Shown here: piece after piece, positions 35,898 through 44,503 of the stretch
Layout of the letters: the number at the start of each line of letters is the position of its first letter
How positions within the stretch are numbered: position 1 is the first letter of the stretch
Source: Billgrantia bachuensis
GTDB taxonomy: Bacteria > Pseudomonadota > Gammaproteobacteria > Pseudomonadales > Halomonadaceae
Length of the DNA: 64,000 bases
NCBI RefSeq assembly: GCF_011742165.1
Contig: NZ_JAAQTO010000004.1
Coordinates: 161,519 to 225,518, forward strand
Reading direction: 5' to 3'
Position numbers and translations under genes: made by a program
The notes under the pieces: model-generated
What the model saw: the letters and a program-made list of their open reading frames with translations, nothing else
The model's database searches: none
Told to the model about the DNA's origin: nothing

Positions 35898-36905
35898 TCA
35901 GAAGCCCAGGCTCTCGAGCCGGCTGGCAAGCTCCTCCAGGGCCGGGATGCCATGGACGTCGCTCGGTAGCAGCGGCAGGCGCGGTCGCGGCAGGTGCTCG
36001 AGCTGCTCGTCGATGCGCGCCAGGTAGCTGGACTCCTGCATACGCCGCGCACGCAGGAAATCACCGTCGGCATCGTCGGGAATCACCCGGTTGACCACCA
36101 CGCCGGCCACCGGGACCTTGACCGCCTCCAGCGCCTGCACGGCACGCACCGTCTCGAGAATCGGCAGCCGCTCGGGTGTCATCACGAACAAGAAACCGCT
36201 CTCCTCGGCGTTCTCGATGCGCCGCCGGGCACGGTGAAACAGGCGCCGGCGCTCGATCAGGGTACGTGCCACGTCGCGGGTACGCTCATCGAGATCGCTG
36301 AACGGGTCTTCCTGGGGGTCATCGAAGGGCGTGGCAACGTCACGGCCTTGCTTGGGCGTTAGATGGGAGAGCACCTTGCCCAGCTCCTCGGACTTGCGAT
36401 TGTGCGCCAGCAAGCCGTCGGTCCAGGCCGCCATGGCTTCGGGCAGGGTCAGCAGGCGCAGGGTGTGCCCGGTGGGGGCGGTATCGAAGATCACCAGATC
36501 GTAGGCTGCGCCATCATCCGTGACGATGCGCGACAGCCGCTCCAGCAATGCGGCTTCCTGAGTACCCGGCGACTGGCGTGTCAGGCGCATCTGGCGTTCC
36601 AGTTCCTGCATCATTTCCGGTGCGGCGTAGCGGCGCATCTGTTCGGTAACGCGAGCCAAGTGGGCCTCGACTTCGGCGTCCGGGTCGATCTCCATGGCGT
36701 CCAGGTTGGGCAGCAGGCGCCGCGGCGCATCGCCCAGCTCACGGTCGAATACGTCGCCCAGGCTATGGGCCGGGTCGGTGGACACCACCAGCACCCGCCG
36801 CTCGCGACCCGCGGCCAGCACGGCCAGCGCCGCCGCCACCGTGGTCTTGCCCACGCCGCCCTTGCCGCCGACCCAGAGCAGGCGTTTATCGAGTAACTCT
36901 TTCAT
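35898..36905 (-). CDS. ArsA/GET3-family ATPase
   Basis: The 335-residue protein has the deviant Walker A GGKGGVGKTT at residues 13-22, switch I VVSTDPAHSLGDVF and switch II FDTAPTGHTLRLL, plus the A-loop-like PDDADGDFLRARRMQE. It is a single ArsA unit, not the duplicated arsenite pump ATPase, and no ars genes are near. ATG 36905 is chosen because MKELLDKRLLWVGGKGG is the usual start; the 67 residues upstream overlap repeat-like DNA. It is downstream of cstA and a small Cys-Cys-ending protein on the same strand. Confidence 0.9.
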   Translation of the reverse strand: MKELLDKRLLWVGGKGGVGKTTVAAALAVLAAGRERRVLVVSTDPAHSLGDVFDRELGDAPRRLLPNLDAMEIDPDAEVEAHLARVTEQMRRYAAPEMMQELERQMRLTRQSPGTQEAALLERLSRIVTDDGAAYDLVIFDTAPTGHTLRLLTLPEAMAAWTDGLLAHNRKSEELGKVLSHLTPKQGRDVATPFDDPQEDPFSDLDERTRDVARTLIERRRLFHRARRRIENAEESGFLFVMTPERLPILETVRAVQALEAVKVPVAGVVVNRVIPDDADGDFLRARRMQESSYLARIDEQLEHLPRPRLPLLPSDVHGIPALEELASRLESLGF

Positions 36906-37184
36906 TTTACTTCCAAGGCATCGAGAGTTGGTGGCAGCGCAAGAGAGCTCCCTCGCAGCTATGCCGCAACAGCTCTTCGGGGAGGCGCTGTGAACCCATC
37001 CCTGGGCGCTACCGACGCCCTGCTGCGCTCTTGCGTCCTGCACCACTTGCAGGGCCGGTGCGGGCCATCCATGGCCCGCCCGTTCGGAGCAGTGCTCCTC
37101 ACCCATGGCGTCGGACCTCCCCTGCGAGCCGTCCCGGCGCTTCTCGGTCGCAGCACACTGGAGCGCTGCACTTTATCCCTGACA
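36906..37184. repeat. Intergenic palindrome-rich element between ArsA-like and Cys-Cys protein genes
   Basis: These 279 bp have no gene with support on either strand. A perfect palindromic core CGGGCCAT-CC-ATGGCCCG lies at 37061-37078, flanked by GAACCCATCCCTGGGCGCT and by CTCACCCATGGCGTCGG. It resembles dispersed intergenic repeats built around CATCCATGG that I associate with halomonad and related genomes. Whether it recurs outside this window cannot be seen here. Confidence 0.45.
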
Positions 37185-37487
37185 TTAACAGCATCGGAAA
37201 TGATCCAGGGGCGAACGCTCCATGCCCATGCGCCGGTGCCACTCGTGGAAGCGCTCGAGCAGCAGCGGCTGCAGCTCCAACGTGTAATAGGCGGCCGGAT
37301 TGGGCACGCCCATCATTTCGGAAAACACCAGCAGCATGAACAGGCCGTCCTCGTCTCGCCTCGCCCGGGCGATGGCGCCACGATAGCGCGCGCTGTACAT
37401 CTCCTCGGCGAAGAAACGAGCCTGGCTCAGCCAGGCCCGGATCCGTTCGAGACGAGGATCATGCGGCTTGTCACGATCATCGTTCAT
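37185..37487 (-). CDS. Small protein ending in Cys-Cys (cory-CC-star-like), CstA partner candidate
   Basis: The 100-residue product has no signal or membrane segment. It is rich in Arg, Glu and aromatic residues (RFFAEEMYSARYRGAIARA) and ends RCC immediately before the stop. The C-terminal Cys-Cys and the gene position fit the family named cory-CC-star. It begins 15 bp after the cstA stop. In E. coli the cstA neighbour ybdD also, from memory, encodes a small protein ending in Cys-Cys, so a shared role with the transporter is plausible. Biochemical function is unknown. Confidence 0.7.
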   Translation of the reverse strand: MNDDRDKPHDPRLERIRAWLSQARFFAEEMYSARYRGAIARARRDEDGLFMLLVFSEMMGVPNPAAYYTLELQPLLLERFHEWHRRMGMERSPLDHFRCC

Positions 37488-37502
37488 GTCAGTCTCCGAC
37501 GC

Positions 37503-39176
37503 TCATTCCTGCCTGGCCATGTCCGCCCTCGAACGCTTCAGCGCCGAGGCGCACTCCATCGCCACCAGGATCGCAGCGATCAGCACCACGATGTCCACGA
37601 ACAGCAGGAAATAGTTGCCTTCGTTGAAGAAGGTGCGCAGTTGGATGAGCAGTGCGGCAATAGTCATCACCAGCAGGAAGCACAGCGGCGCCAGGGTATA
37701 CCACATCGGCCGACGCAGGCGCACCAGCATCACCGTGACCACCAGCAGGGTCAGGCCCGCCAGCAGTTGGTTGGTGGTACCGAACAGCGGCCAGATGATC
37801 ATGCCGCCGGTGCCGTCGGCGCCACCGGCACCGAAAGCCAGCAGCAGGCAGCTGCCCACGGCGAGCAGCGTGGCGGGCACGTTCCGGGTCATCCACTTCT
37901 GATGATAGATCGCGCCCCACTCCTGGAAGATGTAGCGCTGCAGGCGCAGGCCGGTATCCATGGTGGTGCCGGCGAACAGCGCCGCCATCACGGTCAGCAA
38001 GGTCGCCGCGGTGGCTTCGGGCAGGCCCAGGCCGTTATGGATCATGTAGGCGCCGCCCTCGACGAAGGCGTTGACGCCGCCGGCACCGAAGGCGGTATAG
38101 ACCGCCTGCCAATCGGCGAAGCTGGCAAAGCCGGCGGTGGCGGCCAGGATGGCGGCAAGCGCCAGCATGCCCTCACCCACGGCACCGAAGTAGCCGACGA
38201 AACGGGCATCGGTCTCCTTGTTCAACTGCTTGGAGGTGGTGCCGGAGGAAACCAGCCCGTGGAAGCCGGAAATGGCGCCGCAGGCAATGGTGACGAACAG
38301 CAGCGGCAGCATCGATGGCGTGCCTGCCGGCAGGTCGTCGTTGACCATCGGCGCCACCACGCTGGGGTTGAGCAGAACGATGGCGCCGTAGAGCACGATC
38401 AGGCCGATGAACAGCTGCAGGCCGTTGATGTAGTCGCGCGGTTGCAGCAGCATCCACACCGGCAACATCGAAGCAATGGCGGCATAGCCGAACAGGATCA
38501 GGATCCACACGGCATTGCCCGAGAGCCCCCCGACTTCGGCCGGCATCTGGATCGGCACCGATGGGCCGATGAAGATCAGGGCATAGAGCGCGATGACGCC
38601 AAGGATCGATACCAACGGCAGACTCAGGATTCGGCGATAGATCAACTGACCGATGACCAGCGCCACCAGGATGGCGCCCCACACCGGCACCACGGCACTG
38701 GAGAAGTTCATCATCAGCCCGGCGATCACCACGGCAAAAACCGCGTTCACCATCAGCAGCACGAGAAAGATGACGATCATGAAGATGCTGCGTGCCCGGG
38801 CGCCGACTACGTCCCCGGTCAAGGCGCCGACCGACTTGGCTTTGTTGCGCACGCTGGCCCAGATGGCCCCGGCGTCGTGTACGCCGGCAAAGAACACGGT
38901 ACCGAGCACGACCCATAGGAAGGCCGGCAGCCAGCCCCAGATGACCGCGATTGCCGGCCCGACGATGGGCGCGGCACCTGCCACCGAGGTGAAGTGATGT
39001 CCCCAGAGTATGAATCGATTGGTCGGCACGAAATCGACCCCATCCTCGTATTCATGGGCGGGCGTGGTGAATTCTGGGTCGAGGCGATAGATCTTCGCGG
39101 CAATGAAACGGGAGTAGAGGAAATACCCCGCGGCCATTCCGGCGAGACCTAGCACCAGCAGGACGATAGCACTCAT
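37503..39176 (-). CDS. cstA: Carbon starvation protein A, pyruvate/peptide permease
   Basis: The 557-residue inner-membrane permease has about 16 hydrophobic segments. Family signatures include YDGVDFVPTNRFILWGHHFTSVAGAAPIVGPAIAVIWGW near the start and GFHGLVSSGTTSKQL in the middle (each read as shorter conserved blocks). CstA proteins take up pyruvate or peptides on starvation. ATG 39176 is preceded by AAAGGAG at about 9 nt; the ATG at 39227 would add 17 residues without support. The small Cys-Cys protein and the ArsA-like gene follow on the same strand. Confidence 0.93.
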   Translation of the reverse strand: MSAIVLLVLGLAGMAAGYFLYSRFIAAKIYRLDPEFTTPAHEYEDGVDFVPTNRFILWGHHFTSVAGAAPIVGPAIAVIWGWLPAFLWVVLGTVFFAGVHDAGAIWASVRNKAKSVGALTGDVVGARARSIFMIVIFLVLLMVNAVFAVVIAGLMMNFSSAVVPVWGAILVALVIGQLIYRRILSLPLVSILGVIALYALIFIGPSVPIQMPAEVGGLSGNAVWILILFGYAAIASMLPVWMLLQPRDYINGLQLFIGLIVLYGAIVLLNPSVVAPMVNDDLPAGTPSMLPLLFVTIACGAISGFHGLVSSGTTSKQLNKETDARFVGYFGAVGEGMLALAAILAATAGFASFADWQAVYTAFGAGGVNAFVEGGAYMIHNGLGLPEATAATLLTVMAALFAGTTMDTGLRLQRYIFQEWGAIYHQKWMTRNVPATLLAVGSCLLLAFGAGGADGTGGMIIWPLFGTTNQLLAGLTLLVVTVMLVRLRRPMWYTLAPLCFLLVMTIAALLIQLRTFFNEGNYFLLFVDIVVLIAAILVAMECASALKRSRADMARQE

Positions 39177-39409
39177 CTGGTCAGCTCCTTTGTGAAAAAA
39201 ATCGGTTCCTTTCCATTTTGTCGACATGCTTTAGCAGCATCAGGTCCCGATAGTACGCTTCATTCAACATGGCAAAGGATGAGCAGAGCGGAATGACAAG
39301 TCCAATCTGGCTCCCGATCCTTCAAAAAACTTACAACCAAAGTCGCACGAACGAATCTCTAGGCTCTAATCTGGCAAATTGAGAAATGGGATACAGAAGG
39401 GAAGCTTCC

Positions 39410-40858
39410 ATGCAAGACGTACTGAATCTGCTTTCCGCCACTGATATCGCGATCATCTTTCTAGATGATGACTTATGCGTACAGCTATGTACTCCTCAGG
39501 TCGGAGCGCTGTTCGACATACAGCCTGGCGATCGGGGCAGACCGCTTCACGACCTCCCCCACCGGCTGGGAGACGACAGCGTACTTACGGATGCACAACA
39601 AGTACTCGACCGGGTGAAGCCTACGCACCGTGAATTACAGGTTACTGATGGCCGCTGGTACCAGACGCGCATCCGCCCCTACCATAGAGCTGACGAGCGC
39701 ATCGGCGGCGTGGTGATCACCTTCGTCGACATCACCGAGCGCAAGAACTCCGAGTTGAGCCTGCGTGAAAGCGAGGAGCGCTTTCGCCTGCTCGTGGATA
39801 CCTCGGCCCAGATCGTATGGAGTACCGCTGCCAACGGCGAAGTAATGGAGGATTCACCTTCCTGGCGAGTCTATACGGGACAGACTTTCCAACAATTCCA
39901 AGGCACCGGCTGGGCCGATGCCGTCGCCCCCGAGGATCGCGAGTGGGTGCAAGCCCAGTGGCGTCATTCAGTTGCCACGGGCGAGCCCCTGCATACTGAG
40001 TTTCGTGTCTTTCATACCGAGAGCGGAGAGCACCGTTGGACGGAGGTGCGCGCCGGCGCCCTGCGCGCCCCCGACGGTACGATTCGCGGCTGGGTGGGAA
40101 TGAACATCGACATCCACGAACACAAGATTGCCGAACAGTCGCTTCAGGAGATCAACGAGACCCTGGAGGCTCGGGTGGAGGAGCGCACCCTGCAGGTCCG
40201 TCAGTTGGCTTCGAAACTGACGATGGCGGAGCAGAAGGAACGCCGCCGCGTCTCCCAGATCCTGCACGACAACCTGCAGCAGCTGCTCTACGGCCTGCAG
40301 ATGAAGACCCGCATGCTGGAAGAGCAGCTCGAGGCGGCGGGTCAACGGGAATTGGCCGAGGCCGTTATCGGGACACGCGCTTGGCTTCAGGAAGCCATCG
40401 AGACGACCCGACAGCTGACAGTCGACCTCAGTCCCCCGATACTCAAGAACGAAGGCCTGGCCGACGCCATCGGCTGGCTGAAGCGCCAGATGCAGCAGTT
40501 GCACGGCCTGGAGGTCGAGCTCGAAACACTCAACCCACCTTTTACGCCCAACGAAAACCTCCGGGTCCTGCTGTTCCAGGTGGTGCGAGAGCTGCTCTTC
40601 AACATCAAGAAGCATGCCAATGTCGATCGCGCACGCGTCGAACTGGACCAGGCTGACGAACGGATTCTGATCAGGGTCAGCGACTCGGGACAGGGTTTTA
40701 CCTCGCAGGTGATGGAAGACGGGCATGGCTCCGGATTCGGTCTCGTGAGCGTTCGCGAGCGGCTGCGATTGTTGGGTGGGGACATGGAAATCGATTCGGC
40801 ACCAGGCGAAGGAACGACTATCCTCATATGGGTACCGGCAACGCCGTCTTGGCAGTAG
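39410..40858 (+). CDS. PAS-PAS sensor histidine kinase, NarX/UhpB-type
   Basis: The 482-residue protein is cytoplasmic, with no membrane segment. A short PAS domain (about 1-110, closing VVITFVDITERK) is followed by a second PAS/PAC (about 125-240, closing GWVGMNIDIHEHKIAEQ), a coiled coil (RVEERTLQVRQLASKLTMAEQKERRR), a HisKA_3 phosphoacceptor (ILHDNLQQLLYG) and a HATPase_c domain (VVRELLFNIKKHANV, GSGFGLVSVRERLRLLGG). ATG 39410 follows GAAGGGA. It is probably paired with the receiver-only protein encoded 49 bp downstream; that partner lacks an output domain. Confidence 0.9.
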   Translation: MQDVLNLLSATDIAIIFLDDDLCVQLCTPQVGALFDIQPGDRGRPLHDLPHRLGDDSVLTDAQQVLDRVKPTHRELQVTDGRWYQTRIRPYHRADERIGGVVITFVDITERKNSELSLRESEERFRLLVDTSAQIVWSTAANGEVMEDSPSWRVYTGQTFQQFQGTGWADAVAPEDREWVQAQWRHSVATGEPLHTEFRVFHTESGEHRWTEVRAGALRAPDGTIRGWVGMNIDIHEHKIAEQSLQEINETLEARVEERTLQVRQLASKLTMAEQKERRRVSQILHDNLQQLLYGLQMKTRMLEEQLEAAGQRELAEAVIGTRAWLQEAIETTRQLTVDLSPPILKNEGLADAIGWLKRQMQQLHGLEVELETLNPPFTPNENLRVLLFQVVRELLFNIKKHANVDRARVELDQADERILIRVSDSGQGFTSQVMEDGHGSGFGLVSVRERLRLLGGDMEIDSAPGEGTTILIWVPATPSWQ

Positions 40859-40907
40859 CTCCGCGAGTCGTTGCCGCAACGTTCGACTGGCATCGGAATC
40901 TCAGGGA

Positions 40908-41309
40908 ATGGATACCACAGCGCGCATACTGATCGTCGAAGATCACTCCTTCATGCTGGCCATGCTGCAGGAGTACATCGATCAGGAAGAGGATTTCGAG
41001 GTCTGCGGCACATTCGACTCCGGCGAGGCCGCGCTGGCAAGCCTCGCCGAGAACGTTCCCGACTTCGTGATCGCCGATCTCTCGCTTCCCGGTATCAGTG
41101 GGCTGGAGTTGATCAGCTCGGTCAAGGACCGCTACCCCTCCTTGCCCTGCGCCATCCTTTCAGGTCACAGCGAGCGGCATTATGCCGATCAGGCCATGAC
41201 GGCCGGCGCCCAAGGCTATCTCCTCAAGGGCGACCCGGACGAGCTACCGGTTGCCATACGGCAAATGCTGCAGGGTCAGCGCTACATCAGCCCAGCGTTG
41301 CACTATTGA
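40908..41309 (+). CDS. Receiver-only response regulator
   Basis: The 133-residue product is a receiver domain and little else: acidic pair in IVEDHSF, phosphoacceptor Asp in FVIADLSLPGISG, Ser in AILSGHS, Lys in GYLLKGDPDELP. Sequence similarity is to the NarL branch, yet it stops at SPALHY where the linker to a LuxR helix-turn-helix normally begins. It may be a phosphate shuttle or a truncated regulator. It is co-directional with the kinase upstream. Confidence 0.88.
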   Translation: MDTTARILIVEDHSFMLAMLQEYIDQEEDFEVCGTFDSGEAALASLAENVPDFVIADLSLPGISGLELISSVKDRYPSLPCAILSGHSERHYADQAMTAGAQGYLLKGDPDELPVAIRQMLQGQRYISPALHY

Positions 41310-41435
41310 GCCCAGCATACTCAGGCCCGGCTAAAACTGCGGTTCGCCGTCAGGACTCGATCCAAGGTCTTACTGTCACGGGCGTGGGTAAGACGTTACG
41401 CTGCCAGTAAAGCCAGCCCCGATAATGAGACATTC

Positions 41436-41723
41436 ATGCAAGATATCCTCCTTCAACTTGCCATGGCCGGTAGCTTCGGTGCCTTCGTCGGCCTGCTGTT
41501 TCGCGTCACCCGCCAGCCCGGCCAGGCAAGCGCCTTCAGGTTCACGCTGGTGGGCCTCGCTGCCGGCATCACCGCGTACCTGATTTTCTATGTTCTTACC
41601 CGCACTACCGGTGCCCCGGCCTGGCTGCTGCCATTGCTGGTCCTGCTGCAGGTGTGGCTGTGGCTCGGCCCGCTGGGGCCCAGGCCGAGGCGGCTCGGGA
41701 AGGACAACGACGAGCCGCGCTGA
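41436..41723 (+). CDS. Small three-helix membrane protein, unknown function
   Basis: The 95-residue product has three hydrophobic segments (about 5-23, 35-54, 60-80) and a charged tail PRPRRLGKDNDEPR. It sits alone between the two signalling operons. I do not recognise the family. Confidence 0.6.
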   Translation: MQDILLQLAMAGSFGAFVGLLFRVTRQPGQASAFRFTLVGLAAGITAYLIFYVLTRTTGAPAWLLPLLVLLQVWLWLGPLGPRPRRLGKDNDEPR

Positions 41724-41867
41724 TCACCCGGCTTACCTTTCCCGTTCTCCGAGCAGCTCTCCACCTGCCGCAGGCAGCCTCCTTCTGCCAAGGTCGTCTT
41801 TGCTGCACCAGCCGCGCGCACTAGACTGATGATCAACAAGAGATAAATACCCTTCAAGGAGTCATGC

Positions 41868-42239
41868 ATGGCCAAGGTGCTGGTGGTGGACGATGAGCCC
41901 AACATCGTCCTGTCGCTGGAGTTCCTGATGCAGCAGGCCGGTTTCGACGTGGATACGGCCGAGGATGGCGAAGGCGCCCTGGCCAAGGTCGAACAGTCTC
42001 CCCCCGACCTGATCCTGCTTGATATCAGCCTGCCCGGCATCAGCGGCTTCGACGTGCTTGAGCAGCTACGCCAGGATGAACGCCACGCCAGGCTGCCCAT
42101 CATCATGCTCACGGCCCATGGACGCGAGGTAGAGCGGGAAAAGGGACTGGCGCTCGGCGCCGATGATTACGTGACCAAGCCCTTCTCGACCCAGGCACTG
42201 GTCGCGAAGGTCAAAGACCTGCTGGCCGAGGGCACCTGA
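41868..42239 (+). CDS. CheY-like receiver protein of the transporter-kinase operon
   Basis: The 123-residue single receiver domain has every key residue: VVDDEPN, phosphoacceptor in [12 protein letters not shown], Thr in MLTAHG and Lys in YVTKPFS. There is no output domain. A strong AAGGAGTC site precedes the ATG, and the stop overlaps the next start as ATGA. SLC5-histidine kinases such as CrbS often carry or pair with receivers; here the kinase at the end of this operon lacks its own receiver, so this is its likely partner. Confidence 0.9.
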   Translation: MAKVLVVDDEPNIVLSLEFLMQQAGFDVDTAEDGEGALAKVEQSPPDLILLDISLPGISGFDVLEQLRQDERHARLPIIMLTAHGREVEREKGLALGADDYVTKPFSTQALVAKVKDLLAEGT

Positions 42240-44302
42240 TGAAAGGGGGCAAGCTGCCCAAGCGCCAGCGCCTGATCGGCCTGTGGCTATTGCTCAGCGG
42301 CATCAGCCTGCTGGGTGGCGCCATTTTTGCCGCCTGGCTCGATAGTCTGTTCCAACCCCAGGGCTTCGCTCGCCTCGTGCTGTGGCTCGGCTGCTTCTCC
42401 GGTGGCGGCACCATCTTCCTGGTCGGGCTACTGCTCGAACGCATGTTGTTCACTCCGCTACGCCACCTTCAGGTTCAATTGGCACGCCTGGTAGCCAACC
42501 CGGATGCCCGCGAGGACTACCCTCCCGAAGGCTGGCTGCGCGGCCTGGGCCCTGACCTGCTGCGTGTGCGAGAAGCCTGGCGCAGCGATCGTCAACGCCT
42601 GGCCACGGCCCACGCCGAAGGCGCTCGCAGCGCGGCGCGCATTCGTCAGGAGCTCGAGACGCTGCTGCAAGTGCTCGATACGCCACTGCTGCTGTGCGAT
42701 CACCATCGCCGGCTATTGCTGTTCAACCAGGCCGCCGAGACGCTGCTCGGGAGGCACCCCGGGCTCGGGCTCGGCAAGCGCCTCGATGTCTTGCTGCCGA
42801 TAGCCAGCCTGCAGGATGCGCTGGGACAGCTGCCGAGAGACGGCTCACCGCGCGAGCTGCTGATACCCTGCGATGAGCGCTGGCTGCACATGGTGATGCG
42901 CCGGGTACCGCAGAGCAACGGCGAGACGCTGTTGACCCTGACCGACGCCACTGCCGCCTGGACCAGCGAGATGGGCGCACGCGCCGGCCTGGCTGAGCAC
43001 ATGGCGCCGCTGCGCCGACATGGTGCCAGCCTGGCCAGTGCCGCCGAGGCGCTGGGCAGCGTACGCCTCGCCAGGCACATCGACGATACGCTGCGCCGGC
43101 GCCTGGAGGCGGTGATCGACGAGGAGAGCCGCGCCCTGGGCGACGAAATCGAGAAACTCGGCCGCCTGATCGAGGACATGCAGCAGCAGGGCGAGCGGCT
43201 GGTGCCGCTGTGGTCCAACGACCTGTGGCAGTCGCTCAATGAACGACTCGATGACACTCCCATCGAGGTTTTGCCCATCGGCATGCCCGCCTGGTTCAAG
43301 GGCGATGCCCCGGCGCTACTGGTCATGCTCGTGGCGCTGCTGCAGCGGCTGAGCAAGCATGCCGGCACCACGAATTTCGAAGGCGAGATTCTGCTCGGCA
43401 ACCGCCGCGTCTACCTCGACCTGGTCTGGCCCGGCAAACCGTGGCCGCAGCGGGAACTGGCGGCATGGTGTGAACAACGACTCGAGGCGCTGCCACTCTC
43501 GCCACGGATCGGCGACTTGCTGCGCCAGCACGCCAGCGATGCCTGGAGCCTGGCGGACAGCGATGGTGAGCACGCCCGGCTGCGCCTGCCGCTGCCCGCC
43601 GTGGATCGCGTCGGTGCGCCGCCCAGTCAGTTGCCGCCGCGCCCCGAGTTTCATGATTTCGGCATCGCCGATTTGCCACCACCCGATGCCGAGCTGGCCC
43701 GCTGTCCGCTGCGAGCACTGGAGATCGTGGCCTTCGATACCGAAACCACCGGGCTCGAGCTGCGCCGGGGCGATAGCGTGATCAGCATCGGCGCCTGCCG
43801 TATCGTCAACGCCCGGTTGCTGGCCGATGATGTCTTCGATACACGGGTCGACCCCGGCAAGCCGATCCCTCCCGCCAGTACCGCGATTCACGGCATTGCC
43901 GACGCCGATGTTGCCGGCGCCCCGCCGTTGCCGGTGATCCTGCCGCGCTTCCGCGACTATATCGGCGACGCCGTGATTCTGGCCCACAATGCCGCTTTCG
44001 ACCTGCTGGCCCTGCAGCCCACCGGTAGCGGCACGTCGCTGGAAATGCCGGTGCTCGATACGCTGCTGCTCTCCCGAGCCCTCGACGAGAGCCTGGACGG
44101 GCATGACCTGGACACACTCGCCGAACGCTACGACTTGAGCTTCCCTCCGGGTACCCGGCATACGGCACTTGGCGATGCACGGGTGACGGCCGAGCTGTGG
44201 CTGGCACTGCTTCCACGACTCGAAGCCCGCGGCATCGAAACCCTGGAGCAGGTACTGGCCCTGCAGGCCACCGCCTTCGACCGGGAGGACGCCTGTACAT
44301 GA
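42239..44302 (+). CDS. Membrane-PAS protein fused to a DnaQ-type 3'-5' exonuclease
   Basis: The 687-residue fusion has two membrane helices (about 12-34, 46-69), a helical linker and a PAS-like domain (about 140-250, LLQVLDTPLLLCDHHRRLLLFNQAAETLLG). A region that looks like a degenerate kinase dimerisation/ATPase core spans about 255-480. A DEDDh exonuclease domain lies at about 495-680: Exo I VAFDTETTGLELR near 500, Exo II LAHNAAFDLLAL and Exo III HTALGDARVTAELW. All four acidic residues and the His are visible, so the nuclease looks active. It overlaps both neighbours by ATGA and is translationally coupled. It is longer than stand-alone DnaQ-like proteins (200-250 residues). Its substrate may be DNA, RNA or a nucleotide signal. 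Confidence 0.88.
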   Translation: MKGGKLPKRQRLIGLWLLLSGISLLGGAIFAAWLDSLFQPQGFARLVLWLGCFSGGGTIFLVGLLLERMLFTPLRHLQVQLARLVANPDAREDYPPEGWLRGLGPDLLRVREAWRSDRQRLATAHAEGARSAARIRQELETLLQVLDTPLLLCDHHRRLLLFNQAAETLLGRHPGLGLGKRLDVLLPIASLQDALGQLPRDGSPRELLIPCDERWLHMVMRRVPQSNGETLLTLTDATAAWTSEMGARAGLAEHMAPLRRHGASLASAAEALGSVRLARHIDDTLRRRLEAVIDEESRALGDEIEKLGRLIEDMQQQGERLVPLWSNDLWQSLNERLDDTPIEVLPIGMPAWFKGDAPALLVMLVALLQRLSKHAGTTNFEGEILLGNRRVYLDLVWPGKPWPQRELAAWCEQRLEALPLSPRIGDLLRQHASDAWSLADSDGEHARLRLPLPAVDRVGAPPSQLPPRPEFHDFGIADLPPPDAELARCPLRALEIVAFDTETTGLELRRGDSVISIGACRIVNARLLADDVFDTRVDPGKPIPPASTAIHGIADADVAGAPPLPVILPRFRDYIGDAVILAHNAAFDLLALQPTGSGTSLEMPVLDTLLLSRALDESLDGHDLDTLAERYDLSFPPGTRHTALGDARVTAELWLALLPRLEARGIETLEQVLALQATAFDREDACT

Positions 44303-44499
44303 GCAACTCCGGCCCCCATGCCCGGCTGGTTGCATTGATCGGCCTGGCCGCCCTGCTCTTCTCGCCACCGCTGGTATTGATCTTCGATCGCCCTTCGCCC
44401 ACCGGGCCTTCATGGCTGCCGCTCTACCTGTTCGTGGCCTGGCTGGTGGTCATCGCCCTGGCCGCCTGGCTGATGGAGCATCGGCAGGAGGAAAGCTGA
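44299..44499 (+). CDS. Small two-helix membrane protein, DUF4212/485-like position
   Basis: The 66-residue product has two membrane segments (about 9-29, 40-60) joined by a short loop with DRPSPTGPSWLPLYLF. Its start overlaps the exonuclease-fusion stop and it ends 4 bp before the transporter-kinase gene. Small two-helix subunits commonly precede SLC5-type permeases such as ActP, so it is probably the accessory subunit; the family name is not certain. Confidence 0.78.
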   Translation: MSNSGPHARLVALIGLAALLFSPPLVLIFDRPSPTGPSWLPLYLFVAWLVVIALAAWLMEHRQEES

Positions 44500-44503
44500 C
44501 ACG

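Noticed and set aside
35898..36905. Arsenite-efflux ATPase ArsA
   Set aside because: It is a single, not duplicated, ATPase unit and no arsB, arsD, arsR or arsC gene is nearby.
36990..38918. A 642-codon plus-strand open frame rich in His and Gln
   Set aside because: It is antisense to cstA and the Cys-Cys protein. The His/Gln richness mirrors codons for hydrophobic residues on the other strand.
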